Assembly: GCF_033115175.1 (NCBI RefSeq)
Contig: NC_084827.1
Location: 146,623,701 to 146,687,700 of the forward strand
Direction: 5' to 3'
Source: Lepus europaeus
Taxonomy: Eukaryota; Chordata; Mammalia; Lagomorpha; Leporidae
Length of the DNA: 64,000 nt
Shown one piece after another: positions 16,850 through 27,700 of the stretch. Position 1 is the first letter of the stretch. Every line of letters begins with the position of its first letter. Made by a program: the position numbers and the translations under genes. Under the pieces are notes generated by a model, which worked only from the letters and a program-made list of their open reading frames with translations, did not search any database and was not told the DNA's origin.

Positions 16850-17630
16850 ATGGTGAAGCTGACAGATCAGGAGAGGAATGCTATTGGAAAGATAGTTTGC
16901 TCATCACAGTTCCTAGGAGGAGGGGAGCATGCCCCCCAGTGCAGGGCCATTCAAAAGAACACCAAGGTTGGTAGCAGACACGGGACATGGTACAGCAAGG
17001 GAACCTTTTTGGTCATTTCCTGGGTGGGAAAGAGCAACGCAGTGAGTAAACGGGCTAACAGGCCTAGGATTAGTTAGTTCAAATCATTCCAGGGTGTATT
17101 GGCTGCTCTTAGTTAGCTGGTTACTTGCATAAGAAAGGCAAGTTTATGGCTCAACAGGCTAATCCTCCGCCTTGCGGCGCAGGCACACCAGGTTCTAGTC
17201 CCGGTTGGGGCACCGGATTCTATCCTGGTTGCCCCTCTTCCAGGCCAGCTCTCTGCTATGGCCCGGGAAGGCAGTGGAGGATGGCCCAAGTGCTTGGGCC
17301 CTGCACCTGCATGGGAGACCAGGAGAAGCACCTGGCTCCTGGCTTCGGATCAGCGCGATGCGCCGGCCGCAGTGCGCTGGCCGCGGTGGCCATTGAAGGG
17401 TGAACCAACGGCAAAAAGGAAGACCTTTCTCTCTGTCTCTCTCTGTCTCTCTCTCTCTCACTATCCACTCTGCCTGTCAAAAAAAAAAAAAAAGGCAAGT
17501 TTATATAGGAGGGACTTTGCCATCTCTAGAATTAGTTAATCCTTGGACAAGTAGTCCTTCCCTGGTCAGCAAGACCCCAGAGATCAAAATATCATACACA
17601 AAAACCTGAAAACATGATTAATATAATGAT
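16850..17630 (+). other. Unassigned block with a good acceptor and a 75-codon open frame
   Basis: A strong 3' splice-site-like sequence (tttctttctcttcag, ending at 16849) precedes an open frame from the ATG at 16852 to 17077 (MVKLTDQERNAIGKIV...). I recognise no protein family. The sequence reads like an old retroviral LTR or a non-coding exon rather than a conserved gene. It is interrupted at 17148-17490 by a young CSINE. It could be an alternative CARF 5' UTR exon. Confidence 0.25.
17148..17490 (+). repeat. CSINE, young, 5'-truncated
   Basis: Lacks the first 10-15 bases (starts ggctcaacaggctaatcc). Perfect 14-bp target repeats aaaggcaagtttat at 17134-17147 and 17491-17504. Confidence 0.97.
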
Positions 17631-17907
17631 TAAAATTGAACCAAGGTTTTTCTTTCTTATACTGTCCTTGTCAATTTTGGCATCCAATTTATACTTTCCT
17701 TATAGAATGAGTTGGGAGTAATCTATCTTTACACTGTAGAGGAGTTTATATAAAATTGAAGTTACTTAGTTTTTAAAAGCTTGCCTATAAATATGTCATG
17801 ACGTGGGAACACTATAGGAACACTGTTTACTTTCCATTCAGCTTCTTTAACTTATATAGGGCTGTTCATCAATTATGTTTCTTCTGGCATTTGTTTTGGT
17901 AAGTTGT

Positions 17908-18256
17908 TTTTTAAAAGATTTATTTATTTATTTATTTATTTGAAAGGCAGAGTTACAGAGAGGCAGAGGCAGAAGCAGAGAGAGATGCCTTTCATCCTCT
18001 GGCTCTCTCTCCAAGTAACCTCAACAGCCTAAGGCCAGGCCGGGCTAGGCCAAAGGCAGGAGCACGGAATTCCATCCAGGTGTCCTATATGAGTGGCAGG
18101 GGCCCAACTCCTTGGGCCATCTTCCTGCTGCTTTCCCAGGCACATTAGCAGGGACCTGGATAGGAAATGGAGCAGCTGGGATACAAACTGGTACCCATAT
18201 GGGATACCAGAGTCTCAGGCCACAGCTTAACCTGCTACGCCACACCACTGGCCCCA
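17908..18256 (-). repeat. CSINE
   Basis: Full length; (ATTT)n head, ends 'ccactggcccc'. Confidence 0.92.
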
Positions 18257-18261
18257 GAAGC

Positions 18262-18360
18262 TCTTTTTTCCTTTCCCTCTCGTCTCCTCTTCCCCTTCCT
18301 CACCTCCCCTCCTCTCCTTTCCTTCCTTCCTTCCTTGTCTATCTTTTCTTCTTTCTACAG
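18262..18360. repeat. Pyrimidine-rich tract
   Basis: About 100 bases nearly all C/T on the plus strand, including (CCTT)n. It directly follows an antisense CSINE. Confidence 0.85.
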
Positions 18361-18449
18361 AGAAATAACTTGTGGCATTATTGACCTCTATTGTGTCTTT
18401 TTTGCTCTTTCATTGGATTACACTGTTTATTATGGGTTTCCTTTTTGTT

Positions 18450-18769
18450 TTTTAAGATTTATTTGGAAGTCAGAGAGTTACAGAGAGGCAGAGGCAGAGC
18501 CAGAGAGAGGTCTTCCATCTATTGGTTCACTCCCCAGATGGCTACAACAGCCGGAGCTTGGCTGATCCAAAGCCAGGAGCCAGGAGCTTATTCTGGGTCT
18601 CCCATGCAGGTGCAGGGGTCCAAAGATTTGGGCCATCCTCTACTGCTTTCCAAGGCCATAGCCTAGAGCTGGATTAGAAGTGGAGCAGCTGGAACACAGA
18701 ACCAGCACCCATATGGGATACCAGCACTGCAGGCAGTGGTTTTACCTGCTATGCCACAGCACCAGCCCT
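18450..18769 (-). repeat. CSINE
   Basis: Flanked by ggtttccttttt and ggtttccttctt. Confidence 0.93.
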
Positions 18770-18784
18770 AGGTTTCCTTCTTAA

Positions 18785-18801
18785 TGTGTGTGTGTGTGTG
18801 T
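18785..18801. repeat. (TG)n microsatellite
   Basis: tgtgtgtgtgtgtgtg next to the T-rich head of the CSINE at 18804. Confidence 0.9.
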
Positions 18802-18803
18802 TT

Positions 18804-19140
18804 TCAAAGATTTCTTTATTTGAAAGTCAAAGTTACACAGAGAGAGAAGGAGATGCAGAGAGAGAGAGAGAGAAAGAGAAAGGTCTTCCATCCACTGGTT
18901 CACTCCCCAGTTGGCTGCAATGGCCAGAGTTGCGCTGATCCGAAGCCAGGAGCCCGGAGCTTCTTCCTGGTGTCCTACGTGGGTGCAGGAGCCCAAGAAC
19001 TTGGGCCATCTTCTACTGCTTTCCCAGGCCATAGCCGAGAGCTGGATTGGAAGTGAAGCAGCTGGGACTCGAATCGGTTCCCATATGGGATGCTAGCACT
19101 GCAGGCTGTGGCCTTACCCGCTAACCCACAGTGCTGGCCC
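18804..19140 (-). repeat. CSINE
   Basis: Starts in the (TG)n tract; cttaatgtgt flanks both sides. Immediately follows another CSINE in the same orientation. Confidence 0.93.
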
Positions 19141-19239
19141 CTTAATGTGTTTTTATTTCTTGTTTTTCTGACTCTTTAGTTGAATACCTAGCTTGTTAAT
19201 TCAGTCTTTATTCTTTCCCGTAGAAACCTGGTTTTTAAA

Positions 19240-19510
19240 AAAAATTATTTTTTAAGCAGAAGTTACATAGTTTACAGTGTATATTATGTGTTGAGTATGT
19301 ATACATGGAGGAATGGCTAAATTGAGCCAATTAACATATTTGTTACCTTGTATACTTACTTTTTGTGGTGATAACACTTAAAATTTTACCTTGTCAGCAG
19401 TTTCCGGATACACAATAGAGTTAATGATTTAATCACCATGATATGCAGTAGTTCTCTTAACCTTATTCCTCCTGTATATCTGAAATTTTGTATCCTTTGT
19501 CCTACAATGA
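19240..19510 (-). mobile_element. L1 3' UTR fragment
   Basis: The end of the block (cttattcctcctgtatatct then gaaattttgtatcctttgtc) matches the antisense of a common L1MA-type 3' UTR. The remainder is diverged. Confidence 0.55.
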
Positions 19511-19534
19511 GAGTTTAAGGCTATAAATTTCCAT

Positions 19535-19720
19535 TGAAATTAGTTATTGCTGTTAATCTCTCACTGTGCCTAATTTTTAAATTAAATTTTATCTCATAGG
19601 TATGCCTATATAGGAAAAATACCCTATAAATGTAGCTTTCAGTACTATCTGAGGTTGTCGGACATCCACTGGGGGTCTTGGAATGTATCTTCCAGGGATT
19701 CAGGTAGACAACTGTAAACA
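19535..19720 (+). mobile_element. Tigger1/MER44 3' end fragment
   Basis: Sequence such as gttaatctctcactgtgcct and catccactgggggtcttgg matches the same 3' end that closes the 9142-10140 element. The two window copies align over about 170 bp. The 5' part is missing. Confidence 0.7.
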
Positions 19721-19740
19721 TTACCCCCATCTACTCTAAG

Positions 19741-20319
19741 ACTTTTTTTTCTTTTGAGATTGAAAAGTATTTATTAGAATCAAGGACATCTAGCCAGAGT
19801 GGCATCGAGTGGGGGGCTTCCAAGAGAGGAAAACCCAAAGGGACTGGTTTTAGTGGGCTTTTTAAGTACAGTTTTGATGGGAAAAAAAAAAAAAAAAAAA
19901 AGCCTGACAATCAGATTGGCATTCAGCTTCCAGGCAGGGACAAAAACCATCAAAAGACCTCATTTATAATTCTCCATCCTGTCTGGCCTGCTAAGGGTGG
20001 GATAGGTAACTTGTTTTCACAGTAAGCTGTGAGCTCAGGAAGAACTCCCCTGCTATTCTCATGGTAAATTTGGAGATTGTGAAGGAAGGAGGGCTGGTGG
20101 CTTGTTTGTTCTTGCTAAAGATAAAGTTTTGGGGAAGGAAGCAAATATTTTACACCCCAAATTCCATTGGGATCCCCTGACTACCTATTAACCCATCTGA
20201 CTTCTCACACTCCTACCTCCCAAAGATTGAACCCTTAACATCTGTTAGGTGGGACTGGAAGATGATCGCTCTGGCTGCTTCACACTGAAATGGGGCGTCT
20301 TTGGGAAGGGGAATAAGAC
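19741..20319 (-). mobile_element. Polyadenylated retrocopy of an LTR-like transcript
   Basis: On the minus strand a roughly 580-bp unit ends with AATAAA (complement near 19770), then about 20 bases and an A-rich run (19741-19750 read as T on the plus strand). It is flanked by an imperfect repeat, atctactctaag at 19729-19740 and atcttctctaaa at 20320-20331. A TATA-like acttaaaaagcc lies about 100 bp before the AATAAA, a spacing typical of LTRs. An internal A20 run is at 19880-19900. The family is not identified. Confidence 0.45.
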
Positions 20320-20429
20320 ATCTTCTCTAAAATTCTGTGTTACAATAGAGAACACTCAGCTCATAAACTTAAAAACTTTATTTGTATTAAATCTTTATAA
20401 AATGAATGTTTTAGAAGTATAGTAGGATG

Positions 20430-20742
20430 GACATTGTGGCACTGTGGATTTAGCTGCTGCTCAGAATACCTGCATCCCTTAGTGGAGTTCTGGCTTGAGT
20501 CCCAGGTATTCCACTTCAGTCCATCTTCCGGCTAATGGATACAGAGAGGCAGCAGATGATGGCTCAGGTTCTTGGGTCCCTGCTACCATGTGAGAGACCA
20601 GGCTGGAATCCCTGGCTTCTGGTTGCTTAGGGCATTTGGGAATTAAAGCAGTGGTTGGAAAATATTTCTTTCTCTCTCTCCTCTCCTCTCCTCTCTTTTT
20701 TGCTCTGCCTATCAAGTAAATGAAAATAAATAAACATTAAAA
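20430..20742 (+). repeat. CSINE, old
   Basis: Diverged body ending 'caagtaaatgaaaataaataaa'-like sequence. Confidence 0.75.
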
Positions 20743-21047
20743 AAATAGAAATATATGAAAGTGTATACCAGCACCCTGTCACATAAAAGCAATTTTAATA
20801 AGCCAGTACAGGAGTGTAATTAAGGGTAGAATAAAGGGATTACATCATACCAATCTGCTCTTCTTTGAATGTATTCTGGTGCCTTGGAAAGTCATTTAAA
20901 TTTTAATTTTATTTGAAAGGGGGAGAGAGAGAGAGAGAGAGAGATAGATCTGCCAACTGCTCTTTCACTTCCCAAATGCCAGAACAGCCAGGGCCAGGTC
21001 AGACCAAAGCCAAAAGCCCAGAACTTTATTTGCTCTGCATAATTCTT

Positions 21048-21409
21048 TATTTTTTATTTATTTATTTATTTATTTTTATTTTTGACAGGCAGAGTGGACA
21101 GTGAGAGAGAGACAGAGAGAAAGGTCTTCCTTTTGCCGTTGGTTCACCCTCCAATGGCCGCTGCGGCTGGCGCGCAGCGGCCGGCGCACCGCGCTGATCC
21201 GATGGCAGGAGCCAGGTGCTTCTCCTGGTCTCCCATAGGGTGCAGGGCCCAAGCACTTAGGCCATCCTCCACTGCACTCCCGGGCCACAGCAGAGAGCTG
21301 GCCTGGAAGAGGGGCAACCGGGACAGGATCGGTGGCCAGACCAGGACTAGAACCTGGTGTGCCGGCGCCGCAAGGCGGAGGATTAGCCTAGTGAGCCGCG
21401 GCGCTGGCC
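21048..21409 (-). repeat. CSINE, young, nested
   Basis: Perfect 17-bp target repeats tgctctgcataattctt at 21031-21047 and 21410-21426. The head contains tttttgacag, a splice-acceptor-like sequence. Confidence 0.97.
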
Positions 21410-21515
21410 TGCTCTGCATAATTCTTCATGGGTGGCAGAGACCCAAGAATTTGAGGTATCATCTGCTATCTCTCAGGGTGGGCATTGGCTCTAAGATGGA
21501 TCAGAAGTGAAGTAG

Positions 21516-21853
21516 GGGCCGGCGCCGTGGCTCAACAGGCTAATCCTCTGCCTAGCGGCGCCGGCACCCCAGGTTCTAGTCTCAGTCAGGGCACCGGATT
21601 CTGCCCTGGCTGCTCCTCTTCCAGTCCAGCTCTCTGCTGTGGCCCAGGAGTGCAGTGGAGGATGGCCCAAGTCCTTGGGCCCTGCACCCACATGGGAGAC
21701 CAGGAGAAGCACCTGGCTCCTGCCTTCTGATCAACGCAGCGCGCCGGCCGCAGCAGCCATTGGAGGGTGAACTAACGGCAAAAAGGAAGACCTTTCTCTC
21801 TGTCTCTCTCTCTCACTGTCCACTCTGCTTGTCAAAAAAAAAAAAAAAAAAAA
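21516..21853 (+). repeat. CSINE, young, nested
   Basis: Perfect 13-bp target repeats agaagtgaagtag at 21503-21515 and 21854-21866; starts ggggccggcgccgtggctca. Confidence 0.97.
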
Positions 21854-21976
21854 AGAAGTGAAGTAGCCAGGACACAAACCAATGCTCCGGTACGGGATGC
21901 TAGCATCCCATGCAGTGACTTCAATACTCCATCACATGCCCATCCTTGGGAAGTCACTTAATAAAAGTGTTACTTT

Positions 21977-21980
21977 TCTT

Positions 21981-22034
<54 letters not shown>
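21977..22034. repeat. (TC)n expansion in a CSINE head
   Basis: About 55 bases of CT dinucleotides lie between the target repeat and the body of the antisense CSINE that ends at 22347. Confidence 0.9.
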
Positions 22035-22037
<3 letters not shown>

Positions 22038-22347
22038 CTCTTATTTGACAGAGTTAGTGAGAGAGAGAGAGAGACAGAGACAGAGAGAAAGGTCTTCCTT
22101 CCGTTGGTTCACCCCCAAAATGGCCTCTACGGCCGGAGCTATGCCAATCCAAAGCCAGGAGCCAGGTGCTTCCTCCTGGTCTCCCATCGGGTGCAGGCGC
22201 CCAAGCACTTGGGCCATCCTCCACTGCCCTCTCAGGCCACAGCAGAGAGCTGGACTGGAAGAGGAGCACCGGGACTAGAACCCGGAGCCCATATGATTTG
22301 CTGGCGCTGCAGGTGGAGAATTAGCCTAGTGAGCCATGGCGCTGGCC
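21977..22347 (-). repeat. CSINE, (TC)n-expanded head
   Basis: Flanked by aaaagtgttacttttctt and aaaagtgttagttttctt. The CT run leads into ttatttgacag, a strong acceptor-like sequence ending at 22051. Confidence 0.95.
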
Positions 22348-22437
22348 CCAAAAGTGTTAGTTTTCTTATCTATATAGCATGGAAATATTTCACCTAAATT
22401 GTACAATAAGAAACCACATTAGGATGAGAGATTTCTG

Positions 22438-22783
22438 GCCAGCACCGCGGCTCAATAGGCTAATCCTCTCCCTTGCGGCGCCGGCACACCAGATTCTAGT
22501 CCCGGTCGTGGTGCCGGATTCTGTCCCGGTTGCCCCCTTCCAGGCCAGCTCTCTGCTATGGCCCGGGAAGGCAGTGGAGGATGGCCCAAGTGCTTGGGTC
22601 CTGCACCCTCATGGAGAGCAGGAGAAGCACCTGGCTCCTGGCTTCGGATCAGCGCGGTGCGCCAGCCGCAGTGCGCGTGCTGCGGCGGCCATTGGAGGGT
22701 GAACCAACGGCAAAATGGAAGACCTTTCTCTCTGTCTCTCTCTCTCACTGTCCACTCTGCCTGTCAGAAAAAAAAAAAAAAAA
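22438..22783 (+). repeat. CSINE, young (array member 1)
   Basis: Perfect 17-bp target repeats aggatgagagatttctg at 22421-22437 and 22784-22800. Confidence 0.97.
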
Positions 22784-22835
22784 AGGATGAGAGATTTCTG
22801 TAACATAAAACATTCTATAAAAATGCTAAGTGCTC

Positions 22836-23165
22836 AGGGCCAGCATTGTGGCATACGAGATAAAACCAATCCCTGTGACATCAGCATCCCATATGGATGC
22901 CAGTTCATGTCCCATCAGCTCCACTTTGGATCCACTCCCTGCTAATGGCCTGGAGGAAAAGTAGCAGAAGATGGTCCAAGTATTTGGAACCCCTGCCTGC
23001 CTTGTGGGAGACCTGGATGAAGCTCTTTAGTTTAGGCTTAGCCCATCCCTAGCTGTTATAGCCATCTGAGGAATGAACCAGCGGATGGAAAATTGATCTC
23101 TCTCTCTCTCTGCGTAACTCGCCTTTCCAAATAAATAAAATAAAAATCTTAAAAAAAAAAAAAAC
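22836..23165 (+). repeat. CSINE (array member 2)
   Basis: Older copy, tail aataaataaaataaaaatc plus A run. Confidence 0.9.
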
Positions 23166-23512
23166 TAAGTGCTGGGCACAACAGATTAAACTACTACTTG
23201 GGATATCTGTCTTCTATATAAGAGTATTGGATTGAGTCCTGGAGTCCCAGCTACTCTGCTTCTGATCTTGCTTCCTGCTAGTGCACCTAGGAAGTAGCAC
23301 ATGATGACTCAAGTACTTGAGTCCCTGCCACCCACTTGGGAGACCCAGATGGAGTTCCTGGCTTCTGGGTTTGGCATTGCCTGGCCTCAGATATTGTAGC
23401 CATTTGGGAAGTAAGCCAGCAGATGGAAGATATATTTCTCTCTCTCTGTCTACATCTCTCTCTCTCTGTCATTCTGTTTTTAATAAATAAATAACAAATA
23501 AATATTTTTAAA
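23166..23512 (+). repeat. CSINE, old (array member 3)
   Basis: Diverged head (ctgggcacaacagatta), tail taataaataaataacaaata. Confidence 0.8.
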
Positions 23513-23526
23513 AGATGTTAACTGGG

Positions 23527-23864
23527 GGGGGGGGGGCGGTGCTGTGGCTTACTTGGTTAATCCTCCACCTGTGGTGCTGGCATCCCATATCAGCGCTGGG
23601 TTCTAGTCCGTGTTGCTCCTCTTCCAGTCCAGCTCTCTGCTGTGGCCCGGGAAGGCAGTAGAGGATGGCCTAAGTACTTGGGCGCCTGTATCCACATGGG
23701 AGACCAGGAGGAAGTACCTGGCTCCTGGTTTCGAATCGGTGTAGCTCTGGCTGTAGCGGCCATTTTGGGGGTGAACCAATGGAAGGAAGACCTTTCTCTC
23801 TGTCTCTCTCTCTCACTGTCTAACTCTGCCTGTCAAATTAAAAAAAAAAAAAAAAAAGAGAGAG
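23527..23864 (+). repeat. CSINE (array member 4)
   Basis: Begins in a G run. Perfect 14-bp target repeats agatgttaactggg at 23513-23526 and 23865-23878. Inserted between members 3 and 5. Confidence 0.95.
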
Positions 23865-23876
23865 AGATGTTAACTG

Positions 23877-24150
23877 GGAGCCAGTGTTGTGGTGCAGAGG
23901 GTTAAACTGCTGTCTGCAACAATATGGCTGCCAGTTCTAGTACTGGCTGCTCCACTTCCCATCTGGCTCCTGCTAATGTGTCTGGGAAAGCAGTGGAAAA
24001 TGACTCAAGTACTTGGCCCCCTTCCCTGACATACAAGATCTGGATGGAGTTTGTCTTTGCCAAGCTCCGGCTGTTGAGGCCATTTGGCAAGTGAGCAGAT
24101 GGAAGATAACTCTCTCTCTGCTTTTCAAGTAAATAAATCATTTTTTAAAA
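23877..24150 (+). repeat. CSINE, old (array member 5)
   Basis: Ends 'caagtaaataaatcatttttt', only about 40 bp before the likely acceptor of CARF coding exon 1. Confidence 0.85.
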
Positions 24151-24223
24151 AGTTAACTATTTTGATTGATTAGATATTTAAACTCTTATAGCTATTAAAT
24201 AGAAGAAAATGGAATTGAATAAG

Positions 24224-24783
24224 ATGTCAGCATGGAACAGTGTAATGATGCATTACAAGTCAACCATAATGATGTTGAAGATTCAAAAACAGATGCTCAA
24301 GAATTTGAGGTAAGGCTTTACGGGGGAACCTTTTTTTCTATTCTAGAGAAAAATAGCATGGCATTCAACAGCTTTTTATGCTTAAGAAATTGTTATGTTT
24401 TATGATTCAAGAGTTTAATATTTATCCACTATTCTATTATATATTTAATTTTATGATGCAGAGCTTTAAAGTAATGCTTAGACGTATTAACAAAAATTTA
24501 TATGCCAATAAAGATGTGTATATGGAATTATACTTGATCATTTTGGGCTGCATTCTGTGGACAATTTTATGTTGATAAAATTGAGATTATAGAATAAAAA
24601 TCAGTAATGTAACTTAAATACTTTCAGTATGAGAAATGGCAACTCTTACAAAAAGTAAAATGAACAGTTAACTGAAAAATAAATGTCTTTACATGTTTAT
24701 TGTACATGTTCCATTTTTTAAAAAATAGGATACTTCTTACAAAGATTAAAGTGATTTTTTTTTTTCTCTGCAAAAGCATCTAA
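24224..24783 (+). other. Overlapping upstream ORF across exons 1-2 of CARF
   Basis: If the exon starts before 24224, scanning ribosomes meet an ATG 8 nt before the CARF start, with A at -3 and T at +4. Its frame continues through exon 1 and, after splicing, stops at TAA (24781-24783) in exon 2, for 30 codons. It overlaps the true start out of frame and could lower CARF translation. This is inference from sequence only. Confidence 0.4.
24232..24309 (+). CDS. CARF: CARF coding exon 1 (start codon)
   Basis: The ATG at 24232 has A at -3 and G at +4, an excellent context. The 78 nt encode [20 protein letters not shown] plus DAQEFE, close to the known CARF start, and end at donor gtaagg. The exon's 5' border is uncertain: ttatag at 24186-24191 is the best acceptor, while tgtcag at 24225-24230 would leave one base of leader. 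An upstream ATG at 24224 is in another frame (separate entry). Confidence 0.93.
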
Positions 24784-27700
24784 CCTGTATGGACTCTGGG
24801 GATACTTCCTTTGGACAAAATGATTCTCCTGCAGTTTTGCCCATCCCTACTCCTGAGGCAAATAATTCACCTACATCACAGAATATCGCAGGGCCTCTGA
24901 CTCAGACGCAGACTCTTTCTACAGAGCAGTTCCATCTAGTGGACCAAAATGGCCATCCTATTCAATATGAACTTCAGACATTGGGGGACTCTAATGCACA
25001 AATGGTAAGTATATTTTATGAATAACCAGTTTTTTTATTCTATTTAGCAAAATGTACTAGTTTTACTAGACAGCGTTAATTTCTTGGCTTCATAATTGAA
25101 TTATTGGCTTACATGGTACTAAAAATACTGTTTCCATGACTTTAATTTTTATGTAAAGATTTTAAAAGATTTCCCATTAGAACTATAATTAGTAGTTTAA
25201 TATTTTCATAGCCACTTATGTCTAGGCATACTTGTGCCTTGAGATCAGTTGAAAATACAGCATAATCTCTAGTGCTGAAATGCGGTAGTTTACATGTAAT
25301 TTATGTTTTTTTTGATATACACATTAGACTGAGTGATAAATTGTTGATTTATCAACATCTTACTCACTGACTTGTCTGTGAAATGCTAGTGTGCTTTCTT
25401 AAAGAAAAAGCAATGGAGATACCACTGATAAACTGGGAATTAGACATAGCCTTGATCTTTATAGTAGATATGTGAGTGTCATGTGAATAAAAATACGTAA
25501 AGATGGAAAAAGAAAAATGCCTTAAACTGTTAGCTAAAAATATTTTTGTCCAAGTTCGTAGTTTGAGTATGATGAACGATGCCCTTAATTAAAATGACAT
25601 TGTGGCTCAGCAGGTTTAAGTCTCCATCTACGACACTGGCTCCTGAATTGGAGTGCTGGTTCAAATCCTGGCTGATCCACTTCCAATCCAGCTTCCTACT
25701 ACTGAGCATAGGAGAGCAGTGGAGGGTGGTCCAAGTACTTGGGCCCCTGCCACCTACAGGAGAGATGTGGATGGACTTCTGGGCTCCTGACTTTGTTCTG
25801 GCCCAGCCCCAGCTATTGTAACCATTTGTGAGTGAATCAGTGGACCGAAGAGCTCTCTCTCTCTGTCTACCCCTGCCACCCCCACCCTCTGTTGCTCTGC
25901 CTTTCAAATAAATTAAAATCTTTTTTAAAAATAAGGGAAATTACTGTTTAATAATAACATTATACACACTTATGTATAATAATTATACATGTGTATTATA
26001 CATACATATTATACATTATGCATACATATACTTATATACTTGTATAATATACATATAAGTATGTATAATGTACATATATAACTAATACTATGGAGAGTTA
26101 ATTGAGGTTTCCAAATTTCTACAGTTACCGCAGATAAGAAGCCGTTTTACCTGGAATGAATCTTTGTTTCTGCTTCTAGTCTAAAGTGTTCTCAAGTTCA
26201 CCTGTGCTATTTTGCTGCATTATGATACAGCTATTTTGAGCTACCAGGATTCTGGGGTTGAGCATAATTGGTTGACAAATGGCTAAGTGTAGAGCAGTTT
26301 CCTGTGTTTATATTCAGGCTCAACGTATTTATGGGCCTACACCAGGACTGAAAAGCAAAGAAAAAGCGTAAGCTGCTGTGACCATACTGCACCAACAGAA
26401 ATTACTGTACAACAGATAATCTAGATGTGAATCAACTGCATTTAATTTCTCATGTTCCAGACTAAATACTCTGGCGGTTTTCCCTAATATTTGACATTTG
26501 TTATGATTTCTGTCAGAACAGTTAGAAAGTCTGTACAGTGGGGCCAGCATTATGGCATAACTGGTAAAGCCGTCACCTGCAATGTCAGCATCCCATATGG
26601 ATACTGGTTTGTGTACCATCTGCTCTAGTTGTGATCTAGCTGCCTGCTAATAGCCTGGGAAAAGTAGTGGAGGATGGCCCAAGTGCTTGTGCCCCTGCCA
26701 CCCATGTCAGAGACTTGGTTGAAGCTCCTGGCTTTAGCCTGGCCCAGCTGTTGTGGCCATCTGGGGAGTGAACCAGTGGTTAGAAGATCTCTCTGTGTCT
26801 CTCCTTCTCTCTCTAATGCTGATTTTCAAATAAATAAGTAAATCCAAAAGAAAAGTCTGTTCCAACAGAAGAATCAGGGAATCCAGATATATAAATGACA
26901 GTCAGTTTACATTTTACATTTTCCCTTAAAAGCAAATTTATTTTATTTGAAAAAAAAGTTGTGTTACCATACACTTTGTAGTTGGAGATTAAACTTTCTA
27001 TCTATATAAATTGGTTATAAAGATATTGAAGTAGTAGATGGCTCAAAGAATTTTTCAAGTAAAAAATATATGGTATGAAACTTGGAAATAAATTTAATAA
27101 AATAAGAATTTTCTTCAAAGAACTGAAAATATTTTGGGAAACTTAGGTTTTTTGTTTCGTTTGTTTTAATAGACTTTATTTTTTACAGCGCTTTTAGATT
27201 CACAACCAAACTGAGCTGAAGGTACAGAGATGTCAATGTATATATACTCCCTGTCCTCAAACACGTGCATAGACTCATTCATTATCAACATCCCCCATCA
27301 AGGGGAATTTTCTGAGAGAAATATCACTTTTTTTGGCAATATTACTTTTTAGAAGTTTTATTTATTTTGAGAGTCAGAGACATATATATATAGAGAGAGA
27401 GCGGCCATCTACTAGTTTCACTTCCCAAATAGCTGCAATGATCAGAACTGGCTCAGTCTGAATGCAGGAACCAGGGAATCATCATGAGTGGCAGGAACCC
27501 ACTTATTTGAGCCATCGCTGCTGCCTCCCAGGGTCTGCATTTGGCAGGAAATTGGAATCAGGAGCCAGAACCAGGTATCAAACCCAGGCACGAGGATGTG
27601 GAATGCAATAGTCTTAACCAGTACACCAAATACCCACCCCTGCCATAAGGCGTTTTTAAAAATGTTTATCATCTATTTGAAAGGCAGAGTAAGAGAAGAG

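Larger units (their letters stand above)
20893..21945 (-). repeat. CSINE, old host of two nested CSINEs
   Basis: Host pieces are 20893-21030, 21427-21502 and 21867-21945. The removed inserts are 21048-21409 and 21516-21853. The three pieces read as one old antisense CSINE. Confidence 0.85.

Noticed and set aside
16852-17077. A resemblance of the first residues (MVKLTDQERNAIGK) to a globin N-terminus
   Set aside because: Similarity is limited to a few residues; the rest has no globin features, and the nucleotide sequence looks like an old repeat.
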